Source: an uncultured Gemmatimonadota bacterium (GTDB taxonomy: Bacteria > Gemmatimonadota > Gemmatimonadetes > Gemmatimonadales > Gemmatimonadaceae). From it: a stretch of DNA of 36,650 nucleotides. Shown here piece by piece: positions 7,945 to 15,507 of this stretch; the stretch's first letter is position 1, and each line of letters starts with the position of its first letter. The DNA lies in contig CAMLIT010000035.1 of assembly GCA_946480295.1 (NCBI GenBank), forward strand, positions 1 through 36,650. The letters run 5' to 3'. The position numbers and the translations under genes were made by a program. The notes below the pieces were generated by a model. The model worked only from the letters and a program-made list of their open reading frames with translations. It did not search any database and had not been told where the DNA came from.

Positions 7945-8772
7945 ATGCCGGAGCTTCCCGAGACTGAAACGATCGCGCGCGACCTCGACCGGGAGCTCGC
8001 CGGGGCGCGCATCGTCGAGGTCCGCGTGCGCCGCGCCGACGTGCTGCGCGAGGTCGGCCCGGAGGAGCTCGCGCGCCGCCTCACGGGGACGGCCATCGTC
8101 CGCTGCTGGCGGCGCGCGAAGCTCGTCGTCGTCGACCTATCCGGCGACGACCGGATCGTCGTGCAGCCGCGCTTCACCGGCGCGCTGCTCATCGACGCGG
8201 GCGCGCTCCCCGACGCGGAGTGGCGCTACTCCACCCTCGACCTGCGCTTCGCCGACGGCCGCGCCCTCCACTACCGCGACATCCGGCGGCTCGGCACGGT
8301 GGCGCTGATGGACCCGCACCGCTTTGCCGCGTACACGGCCTCGCTCGGCATCGAGCCCCTTGACCCGGCCTTCACCGCCGAGCGACTATCCGCGCTGCTC
8401 CGCACGTCGCGGCAGGCGGTCAAGAAGGTACTGATGGATCAGCGAGTGGTGGTCGGGATCGGCAACATCTACGCGAACGAGGCGCTCTGGCGCGCGGGGA
8501 TCGACCCGTCGCGGGCCGCGCGCGCCGTGACTGGCGCCGAGGCCGCGCGGCTCCGCGACGCCGTCGTCGCCGTCCTCGGCGAATCCATCGCCGCGCGCGG
8601 CACGAGCTTCCGCGACTACCGCGATGCCCGCGGCGAGCGCGGCGGCTTCGTCGAGCAGCTGAAGGTGTACGGCCGCGCCGGCGAGCGCTGCCCGCGCTGC
8701 GGCGCGACGCTGATCGGCACCCATGCCGTCGACGGCCGCATGACGGTCCTGTGCGCGCGCTGTCAAAGCTGA
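7945..8772 (+). CDS. mutM: Formamidopyrimidine-DNA glycosylase
   Basis: Bifunctional base-excision repair glycosylase/AP lyase removing 8-oxoguanine and formamidopyrimidines. The start MPELPETET fixes the N-terminus, because Pro2 (Schiff base) and Glu3 are catalytic after Met removal; the frame is open to 7915 but that start would bury them. 275 residues. The conserved lysine of RRAKLVV, the helix-two-turn-helix motif VGIGNIYANEALW and a C-terminal zinc finger (CPRCG then CARCQ, with the Arg of DGRM before it) are all present. The 3' end overlaps the UvrC-like gene by 22 bp, which suggests a repair gene pair. Confidence 0.96.
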   Translation: MPELPETETIARDLDRELAGARIVEVRVRRADVLREVGPEELARRLTGTAIVRCWRRAKLVVVDLSGDDRIVVQPRFTGALLIDAGALPDAEWRYSTLDLRFADGRALHYRDIRRLGTVALMDPHRFAAYTASLGIEPLDPAFTAERLSALLRTSRQAVKKVLMDQRVVVGIGNIYANEALWRAGIDPSRAARAVTGAEAARLRDAVVAVLGESIAARGTSFRDYRDARGERGGFVEQLKVYGRAGERCPRCGATLIGTHAVDGRMTVLCARCQS

Positions 8773-9899
8773 AGCTCCTCCGGCCGCCGACGCCCGAGGA
8801 GCAGATCGCGGTCATGCGCGCCGACGTGAAGGCGCGCGCCGCCGACCGGCCGGGCGTCTACCGCATGCTCTCCACCGACGGCGAGATCGTCTACGTCGGC
8901 AAGTCGAAGCGCGTGCGCACGCGGCTCCTCAGCTATTTCCGCTGCGCCTTCCCCGAGGAGAAGGGCGCCCGCATCCTCCGCGAGGCCGACCGCATCGAGT
9001 GGGAGTACACGCCGAGCGAGTTCGCCGCGCTGCTCGAGGAGCTGCGGCTCATCAAGCGCTTCCGCCCGCGCTTCAACGTCGCCATGAAGCGCGACGCGCG
9101 GCACTACTGCTTCATCAAGATCACGCGGCCGCCCGCGCCGAAGCTCGTCGTCGTGCGCGGGCCCGGCCACGACGACGGGGCCGTGTTCTACGGTCCCTTC
9201 CAGGGCGCGCTCCGCGTCAGCGAGGCGGTCCGCGAGCTGAGCGACGTGCTCGGCCTGCGCGACTGCGCCGCCGACCAGCGCATGCACTTCGCCGACCAGC
9301 CGGAGCTGTTCTCGATCTTCCCGCGCACGCCCGGCTGCATCCGCTTCGAGATCGGCAAGTGCCTCGGCCCCTGCGTCGGCGGGTGCACGGTGCAACAGTA
9401 CGACGAGCGCGTCGCCCTCGCCCGCGCCTTCCTCGACGGCGCCGACGACGGCCCGATCGAGCGCCTGCGCGCCGAGATGGAGAGCGCGAGCGAACGGCTG
9501 GAGTTCGAGCGCGCCGCCTCGCTGCGCGACAAGCTCCGCCGGCTCGAGTCGCTCCGCGAGCAGTTCCTGCGCCTCCGTTTCGCCGTGGAGGAGCTCTCCT
9601 TCCTGTACACGGTCCCCGGCTACGAGGAGGCCGACCGCGTGTACGTGATCCGCCGCGGCCGCGTCCGCGCCGACGTCGACGCGCCGCGCAGCGCCGCCGA
9701 CCGCCGCCGCCTGGACGCGATCGCCGACGAGGTCTTCGCCGTCCAGGAGCGCACCGGCGGCCAGATCCCCACCCACGAGATCGACGAGCTGCTGCTCCTC
9801 TCCTCCTGGTTCCGGCGCTTCCCGGCGGAGCTGGAACGTACTGTCAGGGTCGAGGGTCGGGGGTCGAGGGTCGAGAAACGCAGTGCATTAGTGGGTTAG
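8751..9899 (+). CDS. UvrC-like GIY-YIG nuclease domain protein with UVR motif
   Basis: GTG start within the end of mutM. An N-terminal GIY-YIG domain (PGVYRM ... IVYVGKSKRVRTRL ... EYTPSEFAALLEE, about residues 34-115) is followed by a Cys-containing block resembling UvrC (PGCIRFEIGKCLGPCVGGC, about 197-215) and a UVR-type coiled coil (about 240-270). The protein is 382 residues, against about 600 for UvrC, and lacks the RNase-H-like nuclease and helix-hairpin-helix domains, so it is not a complete excinuclease subunit. It may make a single incision like Cho or act elsewhere in repair; this is inferred. From about residue 366 the tail is translated heptamer repeat, so the ancestral end was near residue 363. 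Confidence 0.85.
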   Translation: MRALSKLKLLRPPTPEEQIAVMRADVKARAADRPGVYRMLSTDGEIVYVGKSKRVRTRLLSYFRCAFPEEKGARILREADRIEWEYTPSEFAALLEELRLIKRFRPRFNVAMKRDARHYCFIKITRPPAPKLVVVRGPGHDDGAVFYGPFQGALRVSEAVRELSDVLGLRDCAADQRMHFADQPELFSIFPRTPGCIRFEIGKCLGPCVGGCTVQQYDERVALARAFLDGADDGPIERLRAEMESASERLEFERAASLRDKLRRLESLREQFLRLRFAVEELSFLYTVPGYEEADRVYVIRRGRVRADVDAPRSAADRRRLDAIADEVFAVQERTGGQIPTHEIDELLLLSSWFRRFPAELERTVRVEGRGSRVEKRSALVG

Positions 9900-10016
9900 G
9901 AGCCAGGAACTAGTCACGCCGTCACTAGTTCCTACTTCCTATCCAACTAGTTCCTGCCCCTCTCGACCCTCGCCCCTCGCCCCTCGCCCCTCGCCCCTCG
10001 ACCCTCGACCCTCGCC
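9846..10016. repeat. Inverted pair of GTCGAGG heptamer arrays, locus 3
   Basis: Left arm at 9846-9876 (four GGGTCGA-type units), right arm at about 9957-10016 (eight or so CTCGACCC/CTCGCCCC units). The spacer of about 80 bases contains a second inverted repeat. The left arm is read as the end of the UvrC-like protein, whose TAG stop at 9897-9899 lies in the spacer. Right-arm units vary mainly between TCGACCC and TCGCCCC, suggesting growth by local duplication. Confidence 0.9.
9905..9955. repeat. Nested AGGAACTAGT inverted repeat
   Basis: AGGAACTAGT (9905-9914) and ACTAGTTCCT (9924-9933) form a perfect 10-bp stem with a nine-base loop. A second ACTAGTTCCT follows at 9946-9955, able to compete for the same left arm. 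The element sits between the two heptamer arms and is more AT-rich than its surroundings. It may be a separate repeat family or a folded 3' UTR. Confidence 0.85.
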
Positions 10017-10081
10017 GTATCCCCGCCACACCCTGTGGTCCGCGTCCTGCACTGTGTCGCGCACCCACCGTCGGAGCGCAC

Positions 10082-10300
10082 ATGGAGACCACGTTTGAGC
10101 CAAGTACCCTCGTGCAGTGCATCAGCCTGCGCCCGTGGCTCGTCTATCCCGGCTGTGACGAGCCGGGCGGCTGCCACGACCTGACGCTCGGGAAGATCTA
10201 CCAGCGCGTCGGTGTCGAGGCGAATGGCGCGTTCTACCGGATCATCGATGATTCCGGCGAGGACTACCTCTACCCTGCGTCGCACTTCCGTCCCATCTAG
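10082..10300 (+). CDS. Small protein of unknown function (72 aa)
   Basis: Complete 72-residue frame with ATG at 10082, preceded by GGAGCG. Its composition looks like a real protein, unlike the Arg/Ala-rich shadow frames nearby: two Cys near residues 14 and 24, and a C-terminal half GKIYQRVGVE ... YRIIDDSGEDYLYPASHF. That ending resembles small soluble beta-barrel (SH3-like) proteins in which a short strand pattern precedes DDSGEDYLYP. No signal peptide or membrane segment. It is followed by a strong terminator, consistent with a monocistronic gene or the end of the upstream unit. Function unknown. Confidence 0.72.
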   Translation: METTFEPSTLVQCISLRPWLVYPGCDEPGGCHDLTLGKIYQRVGVEANGAFYRIIDDSGEDYLYPASHFRPI

Positions 10301-10348
10301 CTCCACCGGGCTTCGCGCGCGACGCGCCGATCCCGCCACCATGCCACG

Positions 10349-10382
10349 CGCCGCCGGAATCCCGGCGGCGCATCGTTTTTTT
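10349..10382 (+). terminator. Rho-independent terminator
   Basis: A 9-bp G+C stem CGCCGCCGG / CCGGCGGCG (10349-10357 and 10362-10370) with loop AATC is followed by CATCG and seven T residues (10376-10382). One more G-C pair extends the base of the stem. It ends transcription from the upstream genes and insulates the RiPP operon. Confidence 0.9.
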
Positions 10383-10570
10383 GTCGCCATCTCGTCGCGC
10401 GCGACCGATGGACTCACATGGTACGCGACGTGTGTATCTGCCCGTCGTGACCGCGCTTCCGGTGGGCGTCACGCGGCGATGTCGGCCTCGGCTCCGTGAT
10501 GGCCATCGGCGCGTCGCGCGGAACTCCCCCACCAGCGGCAACGCAATCCATGCACGCCAATTCCCGGCGC

Positions 10571-10590
10571 CATTCCGTCGCCGCGGAATG
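10571..10590. promoter_or_regulatory. Hairpin in the presumed leader of the RiPP operon
   Basis: CATTCCG (10571-10577) pairs with CGGAATG (10584-10590) across a six-base loop; flanking bases add further pairs with mismatches. It lies about 48 bases before the B1 start codon. It could be an operator or an mRNA structure; no family match is claimed. Confidence 0.3.
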
Positions 10591-10637
10591 CCGGCACCAG
10601 GCCAGCCCGTCGTTCGACGCCTTCCCGGAGCGCCAGA

Positions 10638-10937
10638 GTGACGCAGTTATCGCCACGGACCACGATCGCCCTCGCCAGCGACCAGATCTCGTGCGACGTC
10701 AGCGGCGAGGTCGTCATCCTCTCGCTGCAGGACGGGATCTACTATGGGTTGAACCCCGTCGGCGCGGCCGTGTGGGAGATGCTCGCGGAGCCGACCTCGA
10801 TCGAGCGGCTGCGCGACGGAATTCTCGAGCGGTACGACGTCGGCGCCGAGCGCTGCGAGCGCGACCTCATCGCGCTCGTCGACGACCTGATCCGTCACGA
10901 TCTCGTGCGCGTGGTGAGCGATGACGGCCCGGCATGA
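10638..10937 (+). CDS. PqqD-like RiPP recognition protein (lasso B1)
   Basis: 99-residue PqqD-family protein, the winged-helix RiPP recognition element that binds a precursor leader and presents it to the maturation enzymes. It shows the family pattern: an N-terminal beta strand region (ISCDVSGEVVILSLQDGIYYGLNPVGAAVWEML) followed by helices ending in DLIALVDDLIRHDLV. The GTG start follows GGAGCGCCAGA. It overlaps the B2 gene by 17 bp. In lasso pathways B1 and B2 act together as a split leader peptidase. Given the leader of the peptide gene that follows, the partner is very probably that peptide. Confidence 0.9.
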   Translation: MTQLSPRTTIALASDQISCDVSGEVVILSLQDGIYYGLNPVGAAVWEMLAEPTSIERLRDGILERYDVGAERCERDLIALVDDLIRHDLVRVVSDDGPA

Positions 10938-11436
10938 TGCGAGCGGCCGACTGCGCGCCGGCGCCGACGTGCTGCGGGCGCTCCCGGTGGTGCTCGTCAT
11001 CCGCATCCTGCTCTGGGTGCTCCCGTTCGCGACGTGGCGACAGCTCTTCGCGCGGGCGCTCGCCGGCCTGCCGCGGAGCGATGCGGCGGCGGGCCATGCG
11101 GCCTCGGGACCGCGCGTCGCGCGGGCGGTGTCGCGCGCCGCGCGGCTCGTGCCCGGCGCGAGCTGCCTGACGCAGGCGCTCGCCGCGCGATTCCTGCTCG
11201 CCCGCGCCGGCGAGTTCGCGCGGCTCCGCCTCGGCGTCGCCCGCGGCGCGCGCGGGAGCCTGCACGCCCACGCCTGGCTCGAGACGAGCCAGGGCACGCT
11301 GGACGTCAGCGCCGCGGGGGGCGCGTTCGCGCCACTCGCGGTGCCTGACGACTCCACGCCCGGCCCACCGGACGGCATCGCCGTTCCGGCGCGCGGCCGG
11401 AGAACTCTGACACACAGGAGGCACGCGACCGGATGA
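10921..11436 (+). CDS. Lasso-type B2 leader peptidase (transglutaminase-like)
   Basis: 171-residue B2 protein, the cysteine protease that cuts the leader from lasso-type precursors with help from B1. The catalytic triad is visible: Cys82 in GASCLTQALAARFLLAR, His117 in LHAHAWLE and a likely Asp128 in TLDVSA. The N-terminal third (about residues 20-40) is hydrophobic and may lie on the membrane or form the family's helical N-domain. The stop codon overlaps the precursor ATG (ATGA). The last 30 residues are Arg/Pro-rich, and the Shine-Dalgarno of the next gene is embedded in this coding sequence. Confidence 0.9.
   Translation: MTARHDASGRLRAGADVLRALPVVLVIRILLWVLPFATWRQLFARALAGLPRSDAAAGHAASGPRVARAVSRAARLVPGASCLTQALAARFLLARAGEFARLRLGVARGARGSLHAHAWLETSQGTLDVSAAGGAFAPLAVPDDSTPGPPDGIAVPARGRRTLTHRRHATG
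11416..11421 (+). promoter_or_regulatory. Strong ribosome binding site of the precursor gene
   Basis: A full AGGAGG lies 11 bases before the ATG at 11433, inside the B2 coding sequence. It is the best Shine-Dalgarno of the RiPP operon, which fits a peptide made in larger amounts than its enzymes. Confidence 0.7.
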
Positions 11437-11630
11437 CGTCTTCCCACATCGGAGCAGCCACACGGGAGCCGTACGAAGCGCCCGTGCTGGCCACCTACGG
11501 CACGATCGCCGCGCTGACCCAGGGCCATTCCGGCTCCAAGCTGGGCGGCATCGTCGGCATCCTGGGCAAGCTCCACCAGGGTGGCGGCGGCGGTGGCGGT
11601 GGCGGCATTCACCGCATCCCGAGATCGTGA
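11433..11630 (+). CDS. Lasso-like RiPP precursor peptide with acid-free core
   Basis: 65-residue precursor. The leader has the lasso recognition pattern: Tyr14, Pro17, Leu19, Gly23 and Thr29 (YEAPVLATYGTIAALTQ). If cleavage is after Gln30, these sit at -17, -14, -12, -8 and -2, the canonical spacing. The predicted 35-residue core starts GHSGSKLGGIVGILGKL, then HQ, nine Gly in a row (11580-11606) and ends IHRIPRS. The core has no Asp or Glu anywhere, while lasso rings need one at position 7-9; here those positions are Leu, Gly, Gly. It is cationic (two Lys, two Arg, three His) and ends in Ser. It could be a precursor for a different modification or a peptide released linear. The ATG overlaps the B2 stop and the TGA overlaps the kinase GTG. 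Confidence 0.82.
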   Translation: MTSSHIGAATREPYEAPVLATYGTIAALTQGHSGSKLGGIVGILGKLHQGGGGGGGGGIHRIPRS

Positions 11631-12511
11631 GGATGTGCTCGTACACGGCCTTCGGGTTGTGTATCGCGTCGACCCTGCCCCTGCCCGGGCTCCGTCCGGG
11701 CGGAGGCAGGGCCGATGTGCGCGTCCGCGTCCGCCCCATGGCCGCCGACGTCGCGGATGTGGACGACGCGGCCTGCATAACGAGTTCGGAGGTCCGGTTC
11801 GCCTGGCGCGGCGCCGGCGCCTTCACCGTCCGCGCCGGACGGGAGATCGTCGTCGAGCCGCTCGCGACGGCCGACGCGCGCCTCCTCCAGACGGGCGTCC
11901 TCGGCCCGGCGATGGCCGCGCTGCTGCACCAGCGGCACGTCCTCGTGCTGCACGCGAGCGTCGTCGCGCGCGACGGCCGAGCGATCGCCTTCCTCGGGCC
12001 GTCCGGCAGCGGGAAGTCGACGATGGCCGCGGCGATGCAGGCGTGCGGCTTCGCGCTGCTCACCGACGACCTCGCGGCCGTCTCCCTGCGCGAGGGCCGC
12101 GCCGAGGTCCACCCGGGCGCCGCCCACTGCAAGCTGCTCCCCGACGCCGTCGTCGCCCTCGGACTCGACCCCGACACGCTGCCGATCGTCGATCCCGACG
12201 ACGGCAAGCGGCTGTGCGCCGGCGCCGGCGACGCGGGGGCGGTGCCGGTGCCGCTCGCGTGCCTCTACCTGCTCGAGACGGGGAGCGAACCGCACTTCGA
12301 GCCCGTCGCGCCCGTGGAGCGCTTCCTGGAGCTCGTGCGCAACTCGTACGGCATCGAGTGGATGCACCACCTCACCGGCCCCACGGAGTTCGCGCTGCGC
12401 TCCGAGTTCGCGCGGGCCGTGCCCATGCGCCGCCTCGTGCGACCACGCCACCTGGCCGCGCTCCGACGCGTCGCCGACCTCCTCGCCGCCGATGACCCTG
12501 CCGGTCGTTGA
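11627..12511 (+). CDS. HPr-kinase-like P-loop kinase (lasso peptide kinase family)
   Basis: 294 residues from a GTG that overlaps the precursor stop (GTGA); an ATG two codons on is an alternative. The conserved core has LVLHASVV, the Walker A loop GPSGSGKST (about residues 125-133) and LLTDDLAAV, as in the HPrK/P-related kinases of lasso clusters. Members of this family in paeninodin-type clusters phosphorylate the hydroxyl of the C-terminal Ser of the precursor. The adjacent precursor ends in Ser, so the same reaction is the simplest prediction; this is inferred. It is cytoplasmic with no membrane segment, and overlaps the nucleotidyltransferase gene by 20 bp. Confidence 0.87.
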   Translation: MRMCSYTAFGLCIASTLPLPGLRPGGGRADVRVRVRPMAADVADVDDAACITSSEVRFAWRGAGAFTVRAGREIVVEPLATADARLLQTGVLGPAMAALLHQRHVLVLHASVVARDGRAIAFLGPSGSGKSTMAAAMQACGFALLTDDLAAVSLREGRAEVHPGAAHCKLLPDAVVALGLDPDTLPIVDPDDGKRLCAGAGDAGAVPVPLACLYLLETGSEPHFEPVAPVERFLELVRNSYGIEWMHHLTGPTEFALRSEFARAVPMRRLVRPRHLAALRRVADLLAADDPAGR

Positions 12512-13637
12512 ATTCCGCGCGAGCGCCCGCCCGCGCCTCGCCGGCGCGTCGGAGTGGGACCTGCTGCTCTGCCTCGCGCGTCGCCAGCTCGGCGCGGAGA
12601 CGATCGGCCGCGCCCGCGCCCTCGTCGGCGACGGCATCGACTGGGCGGTCCTGCTCGACCTCGCGGACCGCCACCGGCTTCTGCCCCTCCTGCGCGAGCA
12701 CCTGCGGATTCTCGGGCGCGGCGTGGTGCCCGCCCCCGTGGCCGACCTGCTCGACCGAGCGTTCCTCGCGTCGGCCGCGCGCAGCCTGCTGCTCGTCTCC
12801 GAGCTCGGCGAGATCACCGGGATCCTCGCGGCGCGCGGCGTGCGCGTGCTGGCGTACAAGGGGCCGGTCGTCGCGCTCGCCGCGTACGGCAATCCGGTGC
12901 TGCGCCCGATGCGCGACCTGGATCTCGTCATCCACCCGCGCGACTTCCGGCGCGTGGAGCGCGTCCTCGTGGCGCGTGGCTACCGGCGCATCACCGGCGT
13001 GCTCTGGCGGCCACTCCAGCGGAGGCTCGAATACCAGTGCTGTTTCGCGCGCGACCGCGACGGCGCGCTCGTCGAGCTGCACTGGACGCTCATGCCGCGC
13101 AACATCTGCGTGCCGGTGGGGATCGACGACCTGTGGGAGCGCCGGGCCGAGATGCGCGTCGCCGGCCGCGCGGTGCCCTGCCTGTCGCACGAGGAGCGGC
13201 TGCTCTCGCTCATCGTGCACGGAGCGAAGCACCGGTGGGCGCGCCTCGAGTGGGTCGCGTGCGTCGCGGAGCTGCTCCGGAGTCGTGCGCCGGACTGGGA
13301 CACGCTGCTCCGTCGCGCCGGCCAGTGGCGCGCGCGGCGAATGCTCCGCCTCTCGCTGCTCGTCGCGGACGCGCTCCTGCTGCCGCCCGTGCCTGACGAG
13401 ATCCTGCGCGACGCGCGGAACGACCGGCAGGCGGAGGCGCTGGCGGAAGCGTCGTTGCGTCAGCTCGTGCTGGGGCTTCCGGGCTCCGATGACGATGACG
13501 ACGGGCTGCGGCGCTTCCACCTGCGCGCGCAGGACGGCGCGTCGGGCCGCATCCGATACCACGTCCTGACGCCGATGATCCACGCCTGGCGCGGTGCGGC
13601 GCGGCTCTCGACGATGTTCGCGCCGGACGGCGTGTGA
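12492..13637 (+). CDS. Nucleotidyltransferase-family protein of lasso-type clusters
   Basis: 381-residue member of the uncharacterised nucleotidyltransferase family (NTP_transf_5-like) often found in lasso clusters with an HPr-like kinase. The signature is LAYKGPVVALAAYGNPVLRPMRDLDLVIH split as KG (about 119), then R-x-x-D-L-D (about 137-142), the usual metal-binding Asp pair. A later His/Trp region (VELHWTLMP, HGAKHRWARLEW) is also typical. A poly-Asp stretch (SDDDDDG) occurs near residue 335. It may transfer a nucleotide or act on the phosphorylated peptide; the reaction is not known from sequence. Its stop overlaps the ABC transporter GTG. Confidence 0.85.
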   Translation: MTLPVVEFRASARPRLAGASEWDLLLCLARRQLGAETIGRARALVGDGIDWAVLLDLADRHRLLPLLREHLRILGRGVVPAPVADLLDRAFLASAARSLLLVSELGEITGILAARGVRVLAYKGPVVALAAYGNPVLRPMRDLDLVIHPRDFRRVERVLVARGYRRITGVLWRPLQRRLEYQCCFARDRDGALVELHWTLMPRNICVPVGIDDLWERRAEMRVAGRAVPCLSHEERLLSLIVHGAKHRWARLEWVACVAELLRSRAPDWDTLLRRAGQWRARRMLRLSLLVADALLLPPVPDEILRDARNDRQAEALAEASLRQLVLGLPGSDDDDDGLRRFHLRAQDGASGRIRYHVLTPMIHAWRGAARLSTMFAPDGV

Positions 13638-15507
13638 GCGACGGCGGCGGCGCCACCGGGCGCACGTCGCCCGGCCTCCGGGCGTACCTGCGCCTGCTCG
13701 TGCACGCGGTGCCCGGCCGCGCGGCCGCCGCCCTCCTCCTGCTCCTCGCGGCGACGGCCACCGAGGGCGTCGGCGTCCTGCTCCTCCTTCCGCTGCTCGC
13801 GCTGGTCGGCGTGGGCGTGGACTCCGGCGCCACGGGACAGCTCCAGCGTGCGATCACGAGCGCGTTCCGGGTCGCCGGCATTCCGTCCACGCTCCCCGTG
13901 GTGCTCGCCGTCTACGCCGGCGCGGTGACGGCGCGGGTGCTGCTCCAGCGCGCCGCGGCGCTCTCCACGGCCGCGCTGCAGGAGGAGCTGCTCGTGCGAC
14001 TCCGCATGCGGCTGCACGAAGCCGGCGCCCACGCGCGCTGGCGCCACGTCGTGCGCAGCGACCCGGCGGAGCTGCGCTACGCGCTCACCTCCCAGCTCGA
14101 GCACATCGGCGGGCTCGCCTACGAGCTGCTCCTCCTCGCCACCCAGGGCGCCACGGCCGCGGTCTACGTCGTCATCGCGCTCCAGCTCTCGCCGACGATG
14201 ACCGTCGCCGCGCTCGCCGCGGGCGCTCTCCTGCTCGCGCTCTTGCGCGGCGTGCGGCGCCGGTCGCGCGCCGCCGGCGAGCGCGTCAACGCGGCGACCG
14301 CCGACCTGTTCGCGATGGCGCAGGAGCACGTGGCCGCGCTGCGCACGATCAGGACCCACGGCGCCGAGGAGCGCGCCGCGCGCCGATTCCGCACGGCGAC
14401 GGTGGATGTGGCGACGGCCAACCTCGATGCCGCCCGCACCTACGTCGATGCGCGCGCCGCGTTCGAGGTCGGGTCCGCGCTGCTCCTCACCGTCGCCGTG
14501 TGGCCGTCGCCCGCTTCGCGATCGCCCCGGCGGGGCTCATTCTCCTGCTCTTCCTCGTCGCGCGCCTCGTCCCGCAGCTCTCCGGGCTGCAGGGAACGCT
14601 GCAGAGCATCGATCTCCTCCTGCCCTCGTTCGAGGCGGTGATCCGCCTGATCGAGCGCTGGGAGGCGGAGCGGGAGCCCATGCCCGTGACGGAGATACCC
14701 GCGCTGCGCACGGCGATCGCGCTCCGCCGCGTCACGTTCCGGTATCGCGACGACGAAGCGTCGGCCGTCCTCGCCGGCATCGACCTCGTCCTTCCGGCCG
14801 GCGGCGTCGCGGCGCTGGTGGGCGCCTCCGGCGCGGGCAAGAGCACGCTCGCCGACATCGCGATGGGCCTCCTCGAGCCGGACTCCGGCCGCGTGTACGT
14901 CGACGACGTCGCGCTCGACGCGTCGCGGCTCGCCGCCTGGCGCTCGCGCGTCGCGTACGTTGGCCAGGAGCCCTTCCTCTTCAGCGACACCGTGCGAGCG
15001 AACCTGCGGTGGGGATCCGCCGACCCGGACATCGACGACGCCGCGCTCTGGGAGGCGCTCCGCTGCGCCGCCGCGGAGCAGGTCGTGCGCGCCCTGCCCG
15101 AGGGGCTGGATTCGCCCGTCGGCGATCGCGGCTCGCTGCTCTCCAGCGGCGAGCGGCAGCGCATCGCCCTCGCCCGCGCGCTCCTGCGCCGCCCCGCGCT
15201 GCTCGTCCTCGACGAGGCGACGAGCGGGGTGGATGCGCGTCAGGAGCGCGCGATCAGGGATGCGCTGGCGGGGATGCGCGGTCGCGTGACCCTGCTCGTC
15301 ATCACGCACCGGCTCTCGCTCGCGCGCGATGCGGACGTCATCCACGTCCTCGAGCACGGCCGCATCGTCGAGCGCGGCCCGTGGAGTGAGCTGCTGCGGC
15401 AGCACGGCCGCTTCGCCGACATGTGTCGCCAGCAGGGGCTCCTCCGCGCGGAGGCCGCCGTACCGACGCTCGCGTCAGGCGACTCCCGGATCCTCTCGTC
15501 AGGCTAG
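13634..15507 (+). CDS. ABC exporter (permease-ATPase fusion), frameshifted
   Basis: Type I ABC exporter, presumably secreting the RiPP product (D protein). The GTG overlaps the previous stop. The permease half is in one frame up to about 14500 (LLLTVAVW); the rest (VARFAIAPAGLILLLF onward) continues in the -1 frame to 15507. Adding one G in TGTGGCC at about 14499-14504 restores AVWAVARF and gives 625 complete codons, so a single-base deletion or a sequencing error is most likely. The ATPase half is intact: Walker A GASGAGKST, Q-loop VGQEPF, signature SSGERQR, Walker B LLVLDEATS and switch His ITHRLS. If the deletion is real, export is lost or depends on frameshifting. Confidence 0.85.

Larger units (their letters stand above)
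10301..10637. other. 337-bp gap between small protein gene and RiPP operon
   Basis: No credible gene. It holds the terminator at 10349-10382 and a hairpin at 10571-10590. The part after the terminator must contain the promoter of the RiPP operon, since everything from 10638 reads rightward, but I cannot pick convincing -35 and -10 hexamers by eye. Short Arg/Pro-rich frames here look like compositional shadows. Confidence 0.5.

Noticed and set aside
10381..10641. Short frame of 86 codons before the RiPP operon
   Set aside because: Arg/Pro-rich, no Shine-Dalgarno, starts right after the terminator and lacks the leader motif of a second precursor.
11433..11630. Calling the peptide a standard lasso precursor
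   Set aside because: The leader fits, but the predicted core has no Asp or Glu at any position, so the defining isopeptide ring cannot form.
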